Positions 36,603-45,616 are shown, counted from the stretch's first letter. The stretch: DNA of 64,000 nucleotides from Eubacteriales bacterium (GCA_030539395.1 JAUNSC010000017.1:1-64000); one strand, 5' to 3'. Numbers and translations: made by a program. Notes: generated by a model not told the origin, from the letters alone.

Positions 36603-36645
36603 ATGCTTTTGATGTATGATAACACATACACCAAAAGCATGTCAA
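36603..36645 (-). promoter_or_regulatory. Promoter of the large surface protein inside a 16-bp inverted repeat
   Basis: On the minus strand TTGACA (36640-36645) and TATCAT (36616-36621) are 18 bp apart. ATGCTTTTGATGTATG (36603-36618) is repeated in inverse at 36625-36640 with 15 of 16 matches, so the dyad spans the spacer and -10. This is the layout of a strong repressor site. Confidence 0.65.
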
Positions 36646-36682
36646 CATAATTTTAAATTCTTTTGTGTGATTATTACATATC

Positions 36683-37801
36683 TTAAGAGAACTCTTCTCG
36701 GCATTTCTGCAATACAGATGCGATTACTGCATCCATATCATAATACTTGTATTCTCCAAGACGTCCGCCAAATATTACATTATTTTCTGCATCTGCAAGT
36801 TTTTTATACTCCTGATACAATTTTCCATTTTTCTCGTCATTTACAGGATAAAACGGCTCATCTCCCGGCTTCCATTCTGAAGAATACTCTTTACTGATAA
36901 CCGTCTTCGGAAGATCTTTTCCCTGCGCATCTTTTCCAAACTCAAACCATTTATGTTCGATTATACGCGTCCATGGCGTCTCTGCATCCGTATAATTTAC
37001 GGCAGCATTTCCCTGGAAATTGGGTTTATCTAAAAGTTCCGTCTCAAAACGGACAGAACGATATTCCAGTGTTCCGAGACAATATCCAAAATAGGCATCT
37101 ATCGCTCCCGTATAAAGCACTTTTTCTGCCATTGCGTCATATTCATCCTTTTTCTGAAGATAATCTTCATTTAACCGTACTTCAATACCTTCCAGAAGAT
37201 TTTCTACCATCTTTGTATAACCGCCAACCGGAATTCCCTGATAAAGAGCATTAAAATAGTTGTTATCAAATGTGAGACGCACCGGAAGGCGCTTAATGAT
37301 AAACGATGGAAGCTGATTACATGGTCTGCCCCACTGCTTCTCTGTGTACCCCTTTACCAGTTTTTCATAGATGTCTTTTCCTACCAGAGAAATGGCCTGT
37401 TCTTCCAGGTTTTTCGGCTCTGTAATGCCAGCTTCATTTCTCTGTTCTTCTATCTTTGCAGCTGCCTCCTCCGGAGTCACCACTCCCCACATTTTATTGA
37501 ACGTATACATGTTAAAAGGCAAACTGTATAATTCTCCATGGTAATTAGCCACCGGCGAATTCGTAAATCTGTTAAATTCTGCAAACTGTGTAATATAATC
37601 CCACACTTCTTTATTATTCGTATGGAAAATGTGCGCACCATATTTGTGAACGTGGATTCCTTCTACTTCTTCTGTATACACATTTCCCGCAATGTTGGGA
37701 CGCTTGTCGATAACCAGCACACTCTTTCTCCGTTTATGCGCTTCATGAGCAAATATGGACCCATAAAGCCCGGATCCTACCACAAGATAATCATACTTCA
37801 T
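36683..37801 (-). CDS. glf: UDP-galactopyranose mutase
   Basis: This FAD enzyme interconverts UDP-galactopyranose and UDP-galactofuranose, the donor for galactofuranose-containing surface glycans. The FAD-binding start YDYLVVGSGLYGSIFAHEA, the conserved HKYGAHIFHTNN near residue 58, and the PVNDEKNG region near the C-terminus are characteristic. The start at 37801 has AAGGAG 7 bases upstream; a closer in-frame ATG at 37807 is too near it. The length is 372 residues. It has its own promoter and a dyad just before the ribosome-binding site. Confidence 0.96.
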   Translation of the reverse strand: MKYDYLVVGSGLYGSIFAHEAHKRRKSVLVIDKRPNIAGNVYTEEVEGIHVHKYGAHIFHTNNKEVWDYITQFAEFNRFTNSPVANYHGELYSLPFNMYTFNKMWGVVTPEEAAAKIEEQRNEAGITEPKNLEEQAISLVGKDIYEKLVKGYTEKQWGRPCNQLPSFIIKRLPVRLTFDNNYFNALYQGIPVGGYTKMVENLLEGIEVRLNEDYLQKKDEYDAMAEKVLYTGAIDAYFGYCLGTLEYRSVRFETELLDKPNFQGNAAVNYTDAETPWTRIIEHKWFEFGKDAQGKDLPKTVISKEYSSEWKPGDEPFYPVNDEKNGKLYQEYKKLADAENNVIFGGRLGEYKYYDMDAVIASVLQKCREEFS

Positions 37802-37819
37802 GTTCATTCTCCTTTTTCT

Positions 37820-37896
37820 ATTACTACGTATATAGTAATTTTTATCGTATCTCCGTCTTATTATTTTACTATATTCTAATTTCAATTTAACTGCAA
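37820..37896 (-). promoter_or_regulatory. glf promoter and leader dyad
   Basis: On the minus strand TTGCAG (37891-37896) and TATAGT (37868-37873) are 17 bp apart. In the leader, ATTACTA (37820-37826) and TAGTAAT (37833-37839) form a perfect dyad ending about ten bases before the ribosome-binding site. It could be an operator or an RNA hairpin that affects translation. Confidence 0.5.
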
Positions 37897-37904
37897 GGGT
37901 TTTA

Positions 37905-37937
37905 GAAAAAAAGCACCCGCCATCACTGGTGGGTGCC
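37905..37937 (-). terminator. Terminator of the rpsF-ssb-rpsR operon
   Basis: On the minus strand GCACCCACC pairs with GGCGGGTGC (37913-37936), followed by a run of seven T. Confidence 0.85.
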
Positions 37938-37996
37938 TAATATCAAACTTGTATCAAATACAAATCCTGTCTCTGAAAAACCCTTAAAATCAAGGA

Positions 37997-38260
37997 TTAA
38001 TCCTGAACGTACGGCATCAGTGCGATATGACGGGCACGTTTGATTGCTACTGTCAGAGCACGCTGATGTTTTGCACATGTTCCTGTAATTCTTCTCGGAA
38101 GAATTTTTCCTCTTTCAGAAACATATTTTTTCAGTTTTGCAACATCCTTGTAGTCGATTTCATTATTTTCTTTACCACAGAATACACAAACTTTTTTTCT
38201 TCTGCGGCCGCCTCTTCTCTTCATCGGAGAATCGCCTCTATCGGTCTTATTGAAAGCCAT
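37997..38260 (-). CDS. rpsR: 30S ribosomal protein S18
   Basis: This small-subunit protein partners S6. It has 87 residues with the S18 core [20 protein letters not shown] and [19 protein letters not shown] pair and a later Cys-Ala-Lys-His suggest the zinc-binding form. The arginine-rich N-terminus is normal. It is last in rpsF-ssb-rpsR and starts 23 bases after ssb. Confidence 0.97.
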   Translation of the reverse strand: MAFNKTDRGDSPMKRRGGRRRKKVCVFCGKENNEIDYKDVAKLKKYVSERGKILPRRITGTCAKHQRALTVAIKRARHIALMPYVQD

Positions 38261-38283
38261 GCTTCTTACCTCCTATCAATCTG

Positions 38284-38742
38284 TTAGTTAAACGGCAGCT
38301 CCTCGTCAATACCATCCGGTATGTTCATGAAGCCGTCGCCTGATGCTGCACTGGGGGTCGGTCTGCCGGGTGCCGGAGCCGGTGCGCTGTCAAAGCCACC
38401 TGCCATCGATGCACTGGAAGCATTTTTGCTTTCTGCAAATTCCTGATCCTCAACAACAACATCTGTTGTATAAACTTTAACACCGTCTTTATTTGTGTAG
38501 CTGCCAGTCTGGATACGTCCGGTCACTACGATTTTCAGACCCTGGCGGAAATATTTCTCCGCAAATTCTGCACTTCTGCCAAATGCAACACATCCGATAA
38601 AATCGGCAGTCGCATCATTATCACGGCGGAATCTTCTGTCAACAGCCAGTGTATATCTGGCAACCGCAGTTGCATTCTCACCTGCAGAATAACGCACCTC
38701 CGGATCTCTGGTCAAACGACCCATTAAAATGACTTTGTTCAT
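38284..38742 (-). CDS. ssb: Single-stranded DNA-binding protein
   Basis: This protein coats single-stranded DNA in replication and repair. It has 152 residues: an OB fold starting MNKVILMGRLTRDPEVRY, a Gly/Pro/Ala-rich linker, and the short acidic tail DEELPFN that recruits partner proteins. It lies between rpsF and rpsR, the usual order in Firmicutes. Confidence 0.97.
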   Translation of the reverse strand: MNKVILMGRLTRDPEVRYSAGENATAVARYTLAVDRRFRRDNDATADFIGCVAFGRSAEFAEKYFRQGLKIVVTGRIQTGSYTNKDGVKVYTTDVVVEDQEFAESKNASSASMAGGFDSAPAPAPGRPTPSAASGDGFMNIPDGIDEELPFN

Positions 38743-38762
38743 TCTTATCTCCTCGTTTCTAT

Positions 38763-39050
38763 CTATGCGTCCTGTCTAACACACAAATATCTGAGAACAT
38801 TTTCCATGATACGAACGTGTCTTTCCAGTTCAGCCGGGCAATCTGCATCAGCTTCAAACTGAATAAAGTAGTAATAGCCTTCGCTCATCTTCTGAATTTC
38901 GTAAGCAAGTTTCTTCTTGCCCCATTCATCCACGTTTGTGATGGTACCGTTGTAACGGGTAATGTACTCTTTTACCTTCTCAACAGTAGCAGTTCTTGCG
39001 TCGTCCTCAATCTTTGCGTTGACAACAACAGCTAATTCGTACTTGTTCAT
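38763..39050 (-). CDS. rpsF: 30S ribosomal protein S6
   Basis: This small-subunit protein binds S18. It has 95 residues and starts MNKYELAVVVNAKIEDD. The ATG at 39050 is chosen because AGGAGG lies 8 bases upstream and the length matches the family; a longer reading would cover the structured leader. It is first in the operon, 20 bases before ssb. Confidence 0.96.
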   Translation of the reverse strand: MNKYELAVVVNAKIEDDARTATVEKVKEYITRYNGTITNVDEWGKKKLAYEIQKMSEGYYYFIQFEADADCPAELERHVRIMENVLRYLCVRQDA

Positions 39051-39191
39051 GTTTTGCACCTCCTTATGGACTTTGGCTTCTTCCCTTAAAAGAAGCAAGG
39101 ATTTATAACCATCCGGCACATTGCCGGTCAGTTACAAGGAATTAAATATATCACGAAAACATATTTTAGCATAGGATCTGCTTATTTTCAA
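39051..39191 (-). promoter_or_regulatory. rpsF promoter and structured leader
   Basis: On the minus strand TTGAAA (39186-39191) and TAAAAT (39163-39168) are 17 bp apart. The leader carries a CCGGC/GCCGG hairpin near 39120 and a GCTTCTT/AAGAAGC hairpin near 39085. An S6:S18-binding autoregulatory leader is known upstream of rpsF in many bacteria. The match to that consensus was not verified. Confidence 0.55.
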
Positions 39192-39222
39192 GTTTTTTCC
39201 GAAATTTCTATGTAAAATATTT

Positions 39223-40020
39223 TCAACCCCAATAACCATATGCCCACAGTCCTGCGATCTGAGGAAACAACTCAGAAATATCCCATGTTCTTTCGCTGTT
39301 ATCCCTGCTGTTGCAGTCACGTACAATGATTTTTCCCTCGGAATCTATCCCTGTCAACGCCACAAAGTGTCCGGTATAAGTAAAATCTCCCGGTCCCATG
39401 GAACATATGACCGTCAGCCCCGATTGAAGAGCACTTATAATTGCCTCCCGGCTGTATCCAATCTCGTATACGTCAAGCCCCAGCGCTCTCGCGCCGGAAT
39501 CCATCAGCTCCCAGGAAGAACCGACTCCGCTGACATAATACCCCTGTTCATCAGCCATTTTTGCTACTTCATATGGATTCCATCTGGTATCACCGGTAAG
39601 TCCGCACTGAACCATGGACAAGGTTGTAGGACCGCATCCGTTCACCCCGAGGAAATCATCGCCATACATCTCATATCCCCAACGCTCATCCCACTGCATA
39701 AACAAAGGTATCTCACCCTTTACCACCTCACCGGATATATCGATCGGCTCATGCCGATCCTTCTTCTTCGGATAATCGAGAACAAACTTCGTTGCCTGAG
39801 GGTACTTTTCCATAAATTCGATCATGCTGAGTGGATACTTTTCAGGTGAAAGCCGTCCTGCAGAAGTCGGTATTGTTTTTTCTTTATGCACTTTCGCAAA
39901 GATAATCCCTCCCAGCAAAAACACCGCTATTGCCAGGATAAGCTTTTGCCTTCTCTTTACGCGCTTTCTCCATCCCGGCTTTTTCATTCCGGTTCTGATG
40001 TCTTTTGTATTTCTCCCCAT
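39223..40020 (-). CDS. C39-like cysteine protease, membrane-anchored
   Basis: This 265-residue protein has a basic N-terminus and one membrane segment (about 25-45), with the rest outside. A papain-like C39_2 domain holds Cys in NGCGPTTLSM near residue 133, His in YTGHFVALTG near 225, and Asp in IIVRDCNS near 240. The start at 40020 has AAGGAG 6 bases upstream. It lies downstream of sortase B, sirtuin and DUF951 genes on the same strand, so it may share their transcript. The substrate is unknown. Confidence 0.78.
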   Translation of the reverse strand: MGRNTKDIRTGMKKPGWRKRVKRRQKLILAIAVFLLGGIIFAKVHKEKTIPTSAGRLSPEKYPLSMIEFMEKYPQATKFVLDYPKKKDRHEPIDISGEVVKGEIPLFMQWDERWGYEMYGDDFLGVNGCGPTTLSMVQCGLTGDTRWNPYEVAKMADEQGYYVSGVGSSWELMDSGARALGLDVYEIGYSREAIISALQSGLTVICSMGPGDFTYTGHFVALTGIDSEGKIIVRDCNSRDNSERTWDISELFPQIAGLWAYGYWG

Positions 40021-40092
40021 AAAAATCTCCTTCATCTGCATACCTTTTTTCCATTGTAGCAGACTGAAAGACCTTTTTCTATTTCCATATAC

Positions 40093-40281
40093 TTATGATT
40101 TCTTTAATTCTTTCGTATTTTTTTCAACGAGCCTGCGTGATACCATAACCTGATGACCGCATCCCTCACATTTAAGCCGGAAATCCGCACCTACACGGAG
40201 GATTTCCCACCAGTTACTGCCGCAGGGATGAGGCTTTTTCAGACGAACCTTATCTCCCACCTCATAATTCAAACGTTCCAT
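40093..40281 (-). CDS. DUF951 family protein
   Basis: This 62-residue protein begins MERLNYEVGDKVRLKKPHPCG and contains CEGCGHQVMVSRRLVEK, the recognised DUF951 pattern. Cysteines in PHPCG and CEGCG may bind a metal. It is widespread in Firmicutes and of unknown function. Its ATG overlaps the stop of the sirtuin gene by one base (TAATG). Confidence 0.9.
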   Translation of the reverse strand: MERLNYEVGDKVRLKKPHPCGSNWWEILRVGADFRLKCEGCGHQVMVSRRLVEKNTKELKKS

Positions 40282-41006
40282 TACTTTACCTGTATCCTTT
40301 CGAACACTTTTCCGATGCTGTCCTCTATTACAAGGTCTGCATTCTTATCCCTGGATGTCGCACTCTTATTGATGACCACCAGGTGTTTTCCTCTGAAATA
40401 ATCAATAAGCCCTGCTGCCGGATAAACTACAAGAGAAGTCCCGCCAATGATCAGCACATCCGCTTTCGCAATATACTGAATGGATTTCATCATAACAGTA
40501 TCATCCAGCCCCTCTTCATAAAGCACCACATCCGGCTTGATCATTCCCCCACATTCACAGGAAGGTACGCCATCTGCCTCTTTCATATACTGTGCATCGT
40601 AAAATCGGTGGCATCTCATACAATAATTGCGCAGCACACTGCCGTGAAGCTCCATGACTTCTTCGCTTCCTGCCTTCTGGTGCAGCCCATCTATATTCTG
40701 CGTAATAACAGCCTTTACATGACCGCTTTTCTCCCACTGGGCCAGACGCACATGCGCCATATTAGGCTGTGCATCCAGACACAGCATTTTATCTTTGTAG
40801 AATCGGTAAAACTCTTCCGGTTTTCTCATAAAAAAAGTGTGACTGAGTATTGTTTCCGGCGGATAATCATATTTTTGATGATACAGCCCGTCAACACTTC
40901 TGAAATCCGGAATCCCGCTCTCTGTAGATACCCCCGCTCCGCCAAAAAATACTACATTATCACTGTTTTGTATCCATTCCTGTAAAACTTCTGTTTTGTC
41001 CTGCAT
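40281..41006 (-). CDS. NAD-dependent protein deacylase, sirtuin
   Basis: This enzyme removes acyl groups from lysines using NAD. It has 241 residues with sirtuin motifs: GAGVSTESGIPDFRS near residue 22, TQNIDGLHQKAG near 102, catalytic His in ELHGSV near 120, and zinc ligands CMRC and CECGG. It is coupled to DUF951 and lies 33 bases downstream of sortase B. A role in metabolic or envelope control cannot be read from the sequence. Confidence 0.95.
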   Translation of the reverse strand: MQDKTEVLQEWIQNSDNVVFFGGAGVSTESGIPDFRSVDGLYHQKYDYPPETILSHTFFMRKPEEFYRFYKDKMLCLDAQPNMAHVRLAQWEKSGHVKAVITQNIDGLHQKAGSEEVMELHGSVLRNYCMRCHRFYDAQYMKEADGVPSCECGGMIKPDVVLYEEGLDDTVMMKSIQYIAKADVLIIGGTSLVVYPAAGLIDYFRGKHLVVINKSATSRDKNADLVIEDSIGKVFERIQVK

Positions 41007-41039
41007 GAAATCCCTCCTCGCTTTACCGCCTTCCCCGGC

Positions 41040-41939
41040 TTACTGCTGTTCTTCCCCTTCCGTCTCATACCCTCCTTTTTTGGGTACAGACTTATATGTT
41101 CTCACACGCTTGCCCTGTACAATGAAACGTGTAGCATCGTTTCCGGTACACGTAGAAAGCGTAACAACCGTATCATTAAGTGTGACATCCACTCCGGTAT
41201 CTATCAGAGACTGCCTCATGGCATCCTGGATATATTTCTGGAAAGCCGCCGCCCCGGAGAAGGATATCTGATAATTCTCGCTGTAAGTCGCAACTTCCGC
41301 ACAGGAAAAGATTTCATATTTATAAATCCAGTTCGGTGTATATATCCAAAAATACGGACTCTCATCATATGTTTCCTGCTCACGGAATTTTTTAAGCAGT
41401 CCAAACATAGAACCATTTTTCATATTATGACCGTATAGAATATTATTTCTGTTAGAAAAATTCCTGCTGTTCAGGCAGTCCAGGAAAATTGATCCGGCAA
41501 AATTATCCTGTTTGCTGAAAGTCCGGTGCAGATAAAAATCATTGTCTTCTCCCTGAACGATCGGATAATTGATAGTATCAATGGCTTCTACTTCCAGCCA
41601 TCCTGTCACGTCTGTATTAATCTCCCGCAGGCTTTCAAAATCAATGGGATTTTCCATCTCTTCGTAGTTATCATCAGCGCCCGGCAGAACTGCATCCCCC
41701 CATTCACCTTCCCCCATTGTTTCATTTTCCACCATGGTATCCTCATTAAAACCTTCTGTTTCCTTTGCAGTATCCGCATACCGGGCGAGTCCTTTATACT
41801 CGTCTACTCCAACTTTATAATTCAAATAGATCTTCACCAGCTGAAATCCTGCAAAGCAAAATACACCGATCGCAATAACAATGACAAGTGAACTGATCAC
41901 ATCACCAATCGTTCTTTTTTTCTTTCTATTTCCTGACAT
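41040..41939 (-). CDS. Class B sortase
   Basis: This membrane transpeptidase attaches proteins to the cell wall or assembles surface structures. It has 299 residues with one N-terminal membrane segment (about 13-35). It has an acidic stalk rather than a basic one, then the sortase fold with His in LYGHNMKNGSMF near residue 170 and the active Cys in TLSTCTGND near 262, with Arg nearby in TRFIVQGKR. The two-component genes lie immediately upstream. The natural substrate is not known; the VPVTG protein at 20458-21651 is one possibility. Confidence 0.9.
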   Translation of the reverse strand: MSGNRKKKRTIGDVISSLVIVIAIGVFCFAGFQLVKIYLNYKVGVDEYKGLARYADTAKETEGFNEDTMVENETMGEGEWGDAVLPGADDNYEEMENPIDFESLREINTDVTGWLEVEAIDTINYPIVQGEDNDFYLHRTFSKQDNFAGSIFLDCLNSRNFSNRNNILYGHNMKNGSMFGLLKKFREQETYDESPYFWIYTPNWIYKYEIFSCAEVATYSENYQISFSGAAAFQKYIQDAMRQSLIDTGVDVTLNDTVVTLSTCTGNDATRFIVQGKRVRTYKSVPKKGGYETEGEEQQ

Positions 41940-41974
41940 AGTTACCTCCCGTGCTGTCTATACATTCTTTTCTG

Positions 41975-43168
41975 TTATTTCCGGCGCTCTCCCTGAGGCC
42001 TCACAGTACGCATGCGTCTTTTTCCTGCTTCCTGCTGAAAAGGCGGCAGCCACACAGTAAATGTAGTATAATACCTGTCACTTGCTGCTTCAATCCGCCC
42101 TCCATGCAATTCCACAATTTCTTTCGCAATGGATAATCCAAGCCCGGCACCTCCCGTCTGGCTGCTGCGGGCATTGTCCACACGGTAAAATTTCTCAAAA
42201 ATTGATTTCAGCTTCTGCTCAGGTATCTGATGTCCCTGATTTCGGAAACTGATCACAATTTCATTATCCACCTGCCTTGCGCAGATCAAAATCTCCGTAT
42301 CCTTGTAGCTGTAGGCAATAGCGTTCCTTAAAAGGTTATCAAACACTCTGGCAAGCTTATCCGGATCTCCGTCCACCATCAGATTCTCATCTGCGTCTAC
42401 CTGACAGGTCATATATTTTTCTGCCAGAACACCATAACTTTCGTCCGCCAGCTGTTCCAGCATGACTGACAGATTCAATTTTTCTTTTGCCAGAACGATA
42501 TCCTGAAGATTAAATCTCGTTATCTCAAAGAATTCATTAATCAATTCTCCAAGTCTGGTGGCCTTTTCCAATGTGATATGTGTATACTTTTCCCGTTCTT
42601 CCTCCGGCATATTTTTTTGTCCGTCCAGCATAGTCAAATAAGCAATAATAGATGTCAGCGGCGTTTTTAAATCATGGGCGAGATAAACCACAAGGTCATT
42701 TTTACGCTGCTCGCTCTGGATGCTCGCCCGTTCCTTTCTTTTCAATGTCGTTTTCAAAGAAGAGAGTTTGTCCGAAATTGGTTTCAGTTCCGGCACCAGT
42801 TTTACCGGCTCATCTTCATCATTACGGATATTATCTATCGCCTGCTCCACATTCACCATATAATGAAGAAGCCTCTTCATCAGCATATTATAAAACAGCA
42901 AAAACAACAGAATAAAGCCAATACACAAAAACATGACTTTGTTCTGCATGAAAAGTTTTCCATAAAGCTGATCCGCCGTATCCGTATCCATATGCAGGCG
43001 TGTAAATATCCACATCATAGTATCCGTAAACACGTCCTGAAAAATGCCGTCAATGAAAAAGTGGACAATTCCGTAGCCCACGACCAGTGTCAGCGCTGCC
43101 ACAAGACTGGTCCTGATAAGAATTGTCCTCTTTAGTTTTTTATAGTCACTTTTCAACTTTGTATCCAA
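41975..43168 (-). CDS. Sensor histidine kinase, VanS-like
   Basis: This membrane kinase senses an envelope signal and phosphorylates the partner regulator. It has 397 residues with two membrane segments (about 15-35 and 73-92), a HAMP-like linker, the H-box YLAHDLKTPLTSIIAYL near residue 170, the N-box LLRNAIAYSY near 285, and GGAGLGLSIAKEIVELHGG near 345. Its start overlaps the response regulator gene by 23 bases. The H-box matches VanS-group kinases, but no vancomycin-resistance genes are nearby. Confidence 0.92.
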   Translation of the reverse strand: MDTKLKSDYKKLKRTILIRTSLVAALTLVVGYGIVHFFIDGIFQDVFTDTMMWIFTRLHMDTDTADQLYGKLFMQNKVMFLCIGFILLFLLFYNMLMKRLLHYMVNVEQAIDNIRNDEDEPVKLVPELKPISDKLSSLKTTLKRKERASIQSEQRKNDLVVYLAHDLKTPLTSIIAYLTMLDGQKNMPEEEREKYTHITLEKATRLGELINEFFEITRFNLQDIVLAKEKLNLSVMLEQLADESYGVLAEKYMTCQVDADENLMVDGDPDKLARVFDNLLRNAIAYSYKDTEILICARQVDNEIVISFRNQGHQIPEQKLKSIFEKFYRVDNARSSQTGGAGLGLSIAKEIVELHGGRIEAASDRYYTTFTVWLPPFQQEAGKRRMRTVRPQGERRK

Positions 43169-43838
43169 CTCCCCAGACGGTTTTGATAAATTCCGTTTTC
43201 CCCATCGGCCCGCCCATCTTTTCTCTCAGATGGCGGATATGCACCATAACCGTGTTGTTGCTCTGTTTATAGTATTTTTCATGCCATACCTGTTCAAAGA
43301 GTTGTTCAGAACTGATAACCTGCCCCCTGTTTTCGCAGAGAATCCACAGAATATCAAACTCTATCGGTGTCAATGTAAGCTGACGTTCATTAAAAATGCA
43401 CTCATGTGTGCTGCGATTCATCACCAGACCGCCAAAATCAATAATATCTTCCTGCGCCTTACCGCCCTCATTATACTTTGTGGAACGGCGCAGCTGAGCT
43501 TTTACTCTGGCTATCAGTTCCAGCGGATTAAACGGCTTTTCGATATAGTCATCTGCTCCGAGAGTAAGACCGTTAATCTTATCCATATATTCTGTCTTCG
43601 CCGTCAGCATGATTACCGGAAACGTATGGCTCTCACGGATTTTCTGCAGGATCGTAAAGCCATCAATATCAGGAAGCATCACATCCAGAATAGCCAGATC
43701 CGGCTTCTCCTTCTCCACTGCCTCCAATGCAGCATTTCCGTTATAACATTTTATAATTTCAAAATTCTCATTTTTCAGATATAGTCCGATAACGTCTGCA
43801 ATCTCGCGTTCGTCATCGACCACAAGTATTTTAGACAT
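43146..43838 (-). CDS. OmpR-family response regulator, VanR-like
   Basis: This 230-residue regulator has a receiver domain (VVDDEREIADVI, phosphoacceptor Asp in LAILDVMLPDIDG near residue 52, Lys in MLTAKTE) and a C-terminal winged helix (LTPIEFDILWILCEN, then VHIRHLREKM and VWGVGYKVEK). It precedes its kinase and then the sortase on one strand, so sortase B is a plausible target. A GC-rich repeat lies just upstream of its start. Confidence 0.93.
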   Translation of the reverse strand: MSKILVVDDEREIADVIGLYLKNENFEIIKCYNGNAALEAVEKEKPDLAILDVMLPDIDGFTILQKIRESHTFPVIMLTAKTEYMDKINGLTLGADDYIEKPFNPLELIARVKAQLRRSTKYNEGGKAQEDIIDFGGLVMNRSTHECIFNERQLTLTPIEFDILWILCENRGQVISSEQLFEQVWHEKYYKQSNNTVMVHIRHLREKMGGPMGKTEFIKTVWGVGYKVEK

Positions 43839-44224
43839 AATTTTCTCCTCACCTGTATTTCACTGCGTGTTCCGCGCCGCCACGTTTTCGAGCGTCGCTT
43901 CGCTCGCCAAATGCAACGCTGTGACGTATGCTGCGCACCTCGAAAAGCTCCGCTTTCCTCGGTCGCGTTTGCACGCTCCATCGATGTGTCTTCTGCGTGA
44001 CCCGCAAGTAAACTTGCGTCACGCCGCCACGTTTTCGGGCAGAGGCTCGAAAAGCTCTGCTTTTCTCGCGTCGCTTCGCTCGCCAAATGCAACACTGTAA
44101 CGTATGCTGCGCACCTCGAAAAGCTCCGTTTTCCTCGGTCGCGTTTGCACGCTCCATCGATGTGTCTTCTGCGTGACCCGCAAGTAAACTTGCGTCACGC
44201 CGCTGACACATCGGCGCAGCATAC
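43839..44224. repeat. GC-rich tandem repeat between asnS and the response regulator
   Basis: This 386-base stretch has no believable gene. Two 136-bp copies (43892-44027 and 44068-44203), 176 bp apart, differ at only a few positions. CGCCGCCACGTTTTCG precedes both copies, and copy 2 carries extra bases after it. Each copy contains a strong hairpin (GCGTGACCCGCAAGT with ACTTGCGTCACGC) and smaller ones. Base composition differs sharply from the surrounding AT-rich spacers. Short open frames on both strands are by-products of the repeat. Confidence 0.85.
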
Positions 44225-45616
44225 TTATAACTCGCAGTTGCCAACTGTTCTTGGGAATGGAATGGAATCACGGATATTAGATATCCCGGTAAGATACATT
44301 ACGCAGCGCTCAAATCCCAGTCCGAATCCGGCATGACGTGTAGAACCGTACTTGCGCAGGTCCAGGTAAAATCCATAATCCTCTTCTTTCAGTCCCAGCT
44401 CCTTCATGCGCTGAAGCAGTTTATCATAGCTGTCCTCTCTCTGGCTTCCGCCGATGATCTCTCCAATGCCCGGGACCAGACAATCCATAGCTGCCACTGT
44501 CTTTCCGTCATCATTAAGCTTCATATAAAAAGCTTTGATTTCCTTCGGATAGTCAGTAACAAATACCGGACGTTTAAACACTTCTTCTGTCAGGTAACGC
44601 TCATGCTCTGTCTGCAGATCGCAGCCCCAGCTTACTTTATATTCAAAATTGTCATTATTTTTCTCAAGGATCTCTATTGCTTCTGTATATGTTACATGAC
44701 CAAACTCAGAAGAAACTACACCATTCAGTCTGTCAATGAGTCCCTTGTCCACAAAGGAATTGAAAAATGCCATTTCCTCCGGTGCATTTTCCATCACATA
44801 ACGGATCACATATTTCAGCATCTCCTCTGCAAGGATCATATCGTCTTTCAGATCGGCAAAGGCAATTTCCGGTTCGATCATCCAGAATTCTGCCGCATGT
44901 CTTGTGGTATTAGAATTCTCTGCACGGAAAGTAGGTCCAAATGTATAAATATTGCGGAAAGCCTGGGCATAGGTCTCCCCATTGAGCTGACCGCTGACTG
45001 TCAGATTCGTCTGCTTGCCAAAAAAGTCTTTGCTGTAATCAATCTTTCCATCCTCTGTCCTTGGCGGATTCTCCAGATCGAGAGTTGTTACCTGGAACAT
45101 TTCTCCTGCACCTTCACAGTCACTTCCTGTAATCAGCGGAGTATGCACATACACAAAATCTCTCTCCTGAAAAAATTTATGAATAGCATATGCGGTCAGA
45201 GAGCGTACACGGAATGTTGCCTGGAAAATATTTGTACGGGGACGCAGATGTGAAATCGTACGCAGGAATTCCACACCGTGACGCTTTTTCTGAAGCGGAT
45301 AATCCGGTGCAGAAACACCTTCCACTTCCACTGTCTCTGCCTGGATCTCAAAAGGCTGTTTTGCCTGGGGAGTTGCCACCAGTTTTCCTTTTACAATAAC
45401 TGCGGCTCCCACATTCAGCCTGCGGATTTCCTGGAAGTTGTCCATTGTATCATGAAATACAATCTGAAGTGTCTCAAAAAAAGAACCATCATGCATTACA
45501 AGAAATCCAAAGGACTTAGAATCACGGATACTGCGCACCCAGCCGCCTACGGTAATCTCCTGGTCCAGATACTGCTCTCTGTTTCTATATATTTCTCTAA
45601 CTGTAGTCAAGTTCAT
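44225..45616 (-). CDS. asnS: Asparaginyl-tRNA synthetase
   Basis: This enzyme charges tRNA-Asn. It has 463 residues: an N-terminal OB-fold anticodon-binding domain ([20 protein letters not shown]) and a class II catalytic core with motif 2 [19 protein letters not shown] near residue 230 and motif 3 [15 protein letters not shown] near 435. No T-box leader was found. Its promoter carries a dyad closely similar to one in the glnN promoter. Confidence 0.97.
   Translation of the reverse strand: MNLTTVREIYRNREQYLDQEITVGGWVRSIRDSKSFGFLVMHDGSFFETLQIVFHDTMDNFQEIRRLNVGAAVIVKGKLVATPQAKQPFEIQAETVEVEGVSAPDYPLQKKRHGVEFLRTISHLRPRTNIFQATFRVRSLTAYAIHKFFQERDFVYVHTPLITGSDCEGAGEMFQVTTLDLENPPRTEDGKIDYSKDFFGKQTNLTVSGQLNGETYAQAFRNIYTFGPTFRAENSNTTRHAAEFWMIEPEIAFADLKDDMILAEEMLKYVIRYVMENAPEEMAFFNSFVDKGLIDRLNGVVSSEFGHVTYTEAIEILEKNNDNFEYKVSWGCDLQTEHERYLTEEVFKRPVFVTDYPKEIKAFYMKLNDDGKTVAAMDCLVPGIGEIIGGSQREDSYDKLLQRMKELGLKEEDYGFYLDLRKYGSTRHAGFGLGFERCVMYLTGISNIRDSIPFPRTVGNCEL

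Noticed and set aside
36543..36640. Invertible promoter segment upstream of the surface protein
   Set aside because: Inverted copies of AAAAGCATT are only 9 bp, too short and too close for known invertases, and no recombinase gene is near. The 16-bp dyad is better explained as an operator.
41975..43838. Vancomycin-resistance operon
   Set aside because: The kinase and regulator are VanS/VanR-like, but no vanH, vanA-type ligase or vanX gene is present; this is a generic envelope two-component system.
43849..44271. Short open frames on both strands of the GC-rich repeat
   Set aside because: Arg-rich products in several frames arise from the GC-rich repeat itself. None has a recognisable domain or a ribosome-binding site.
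44333..45253. Long open frame antisense to asnS
   Set aside because: It lies wholly within a conserved essential gene, encodes a Cys/His/Ile-rich sequence with no domain, and lacks a ribosome-binding site.
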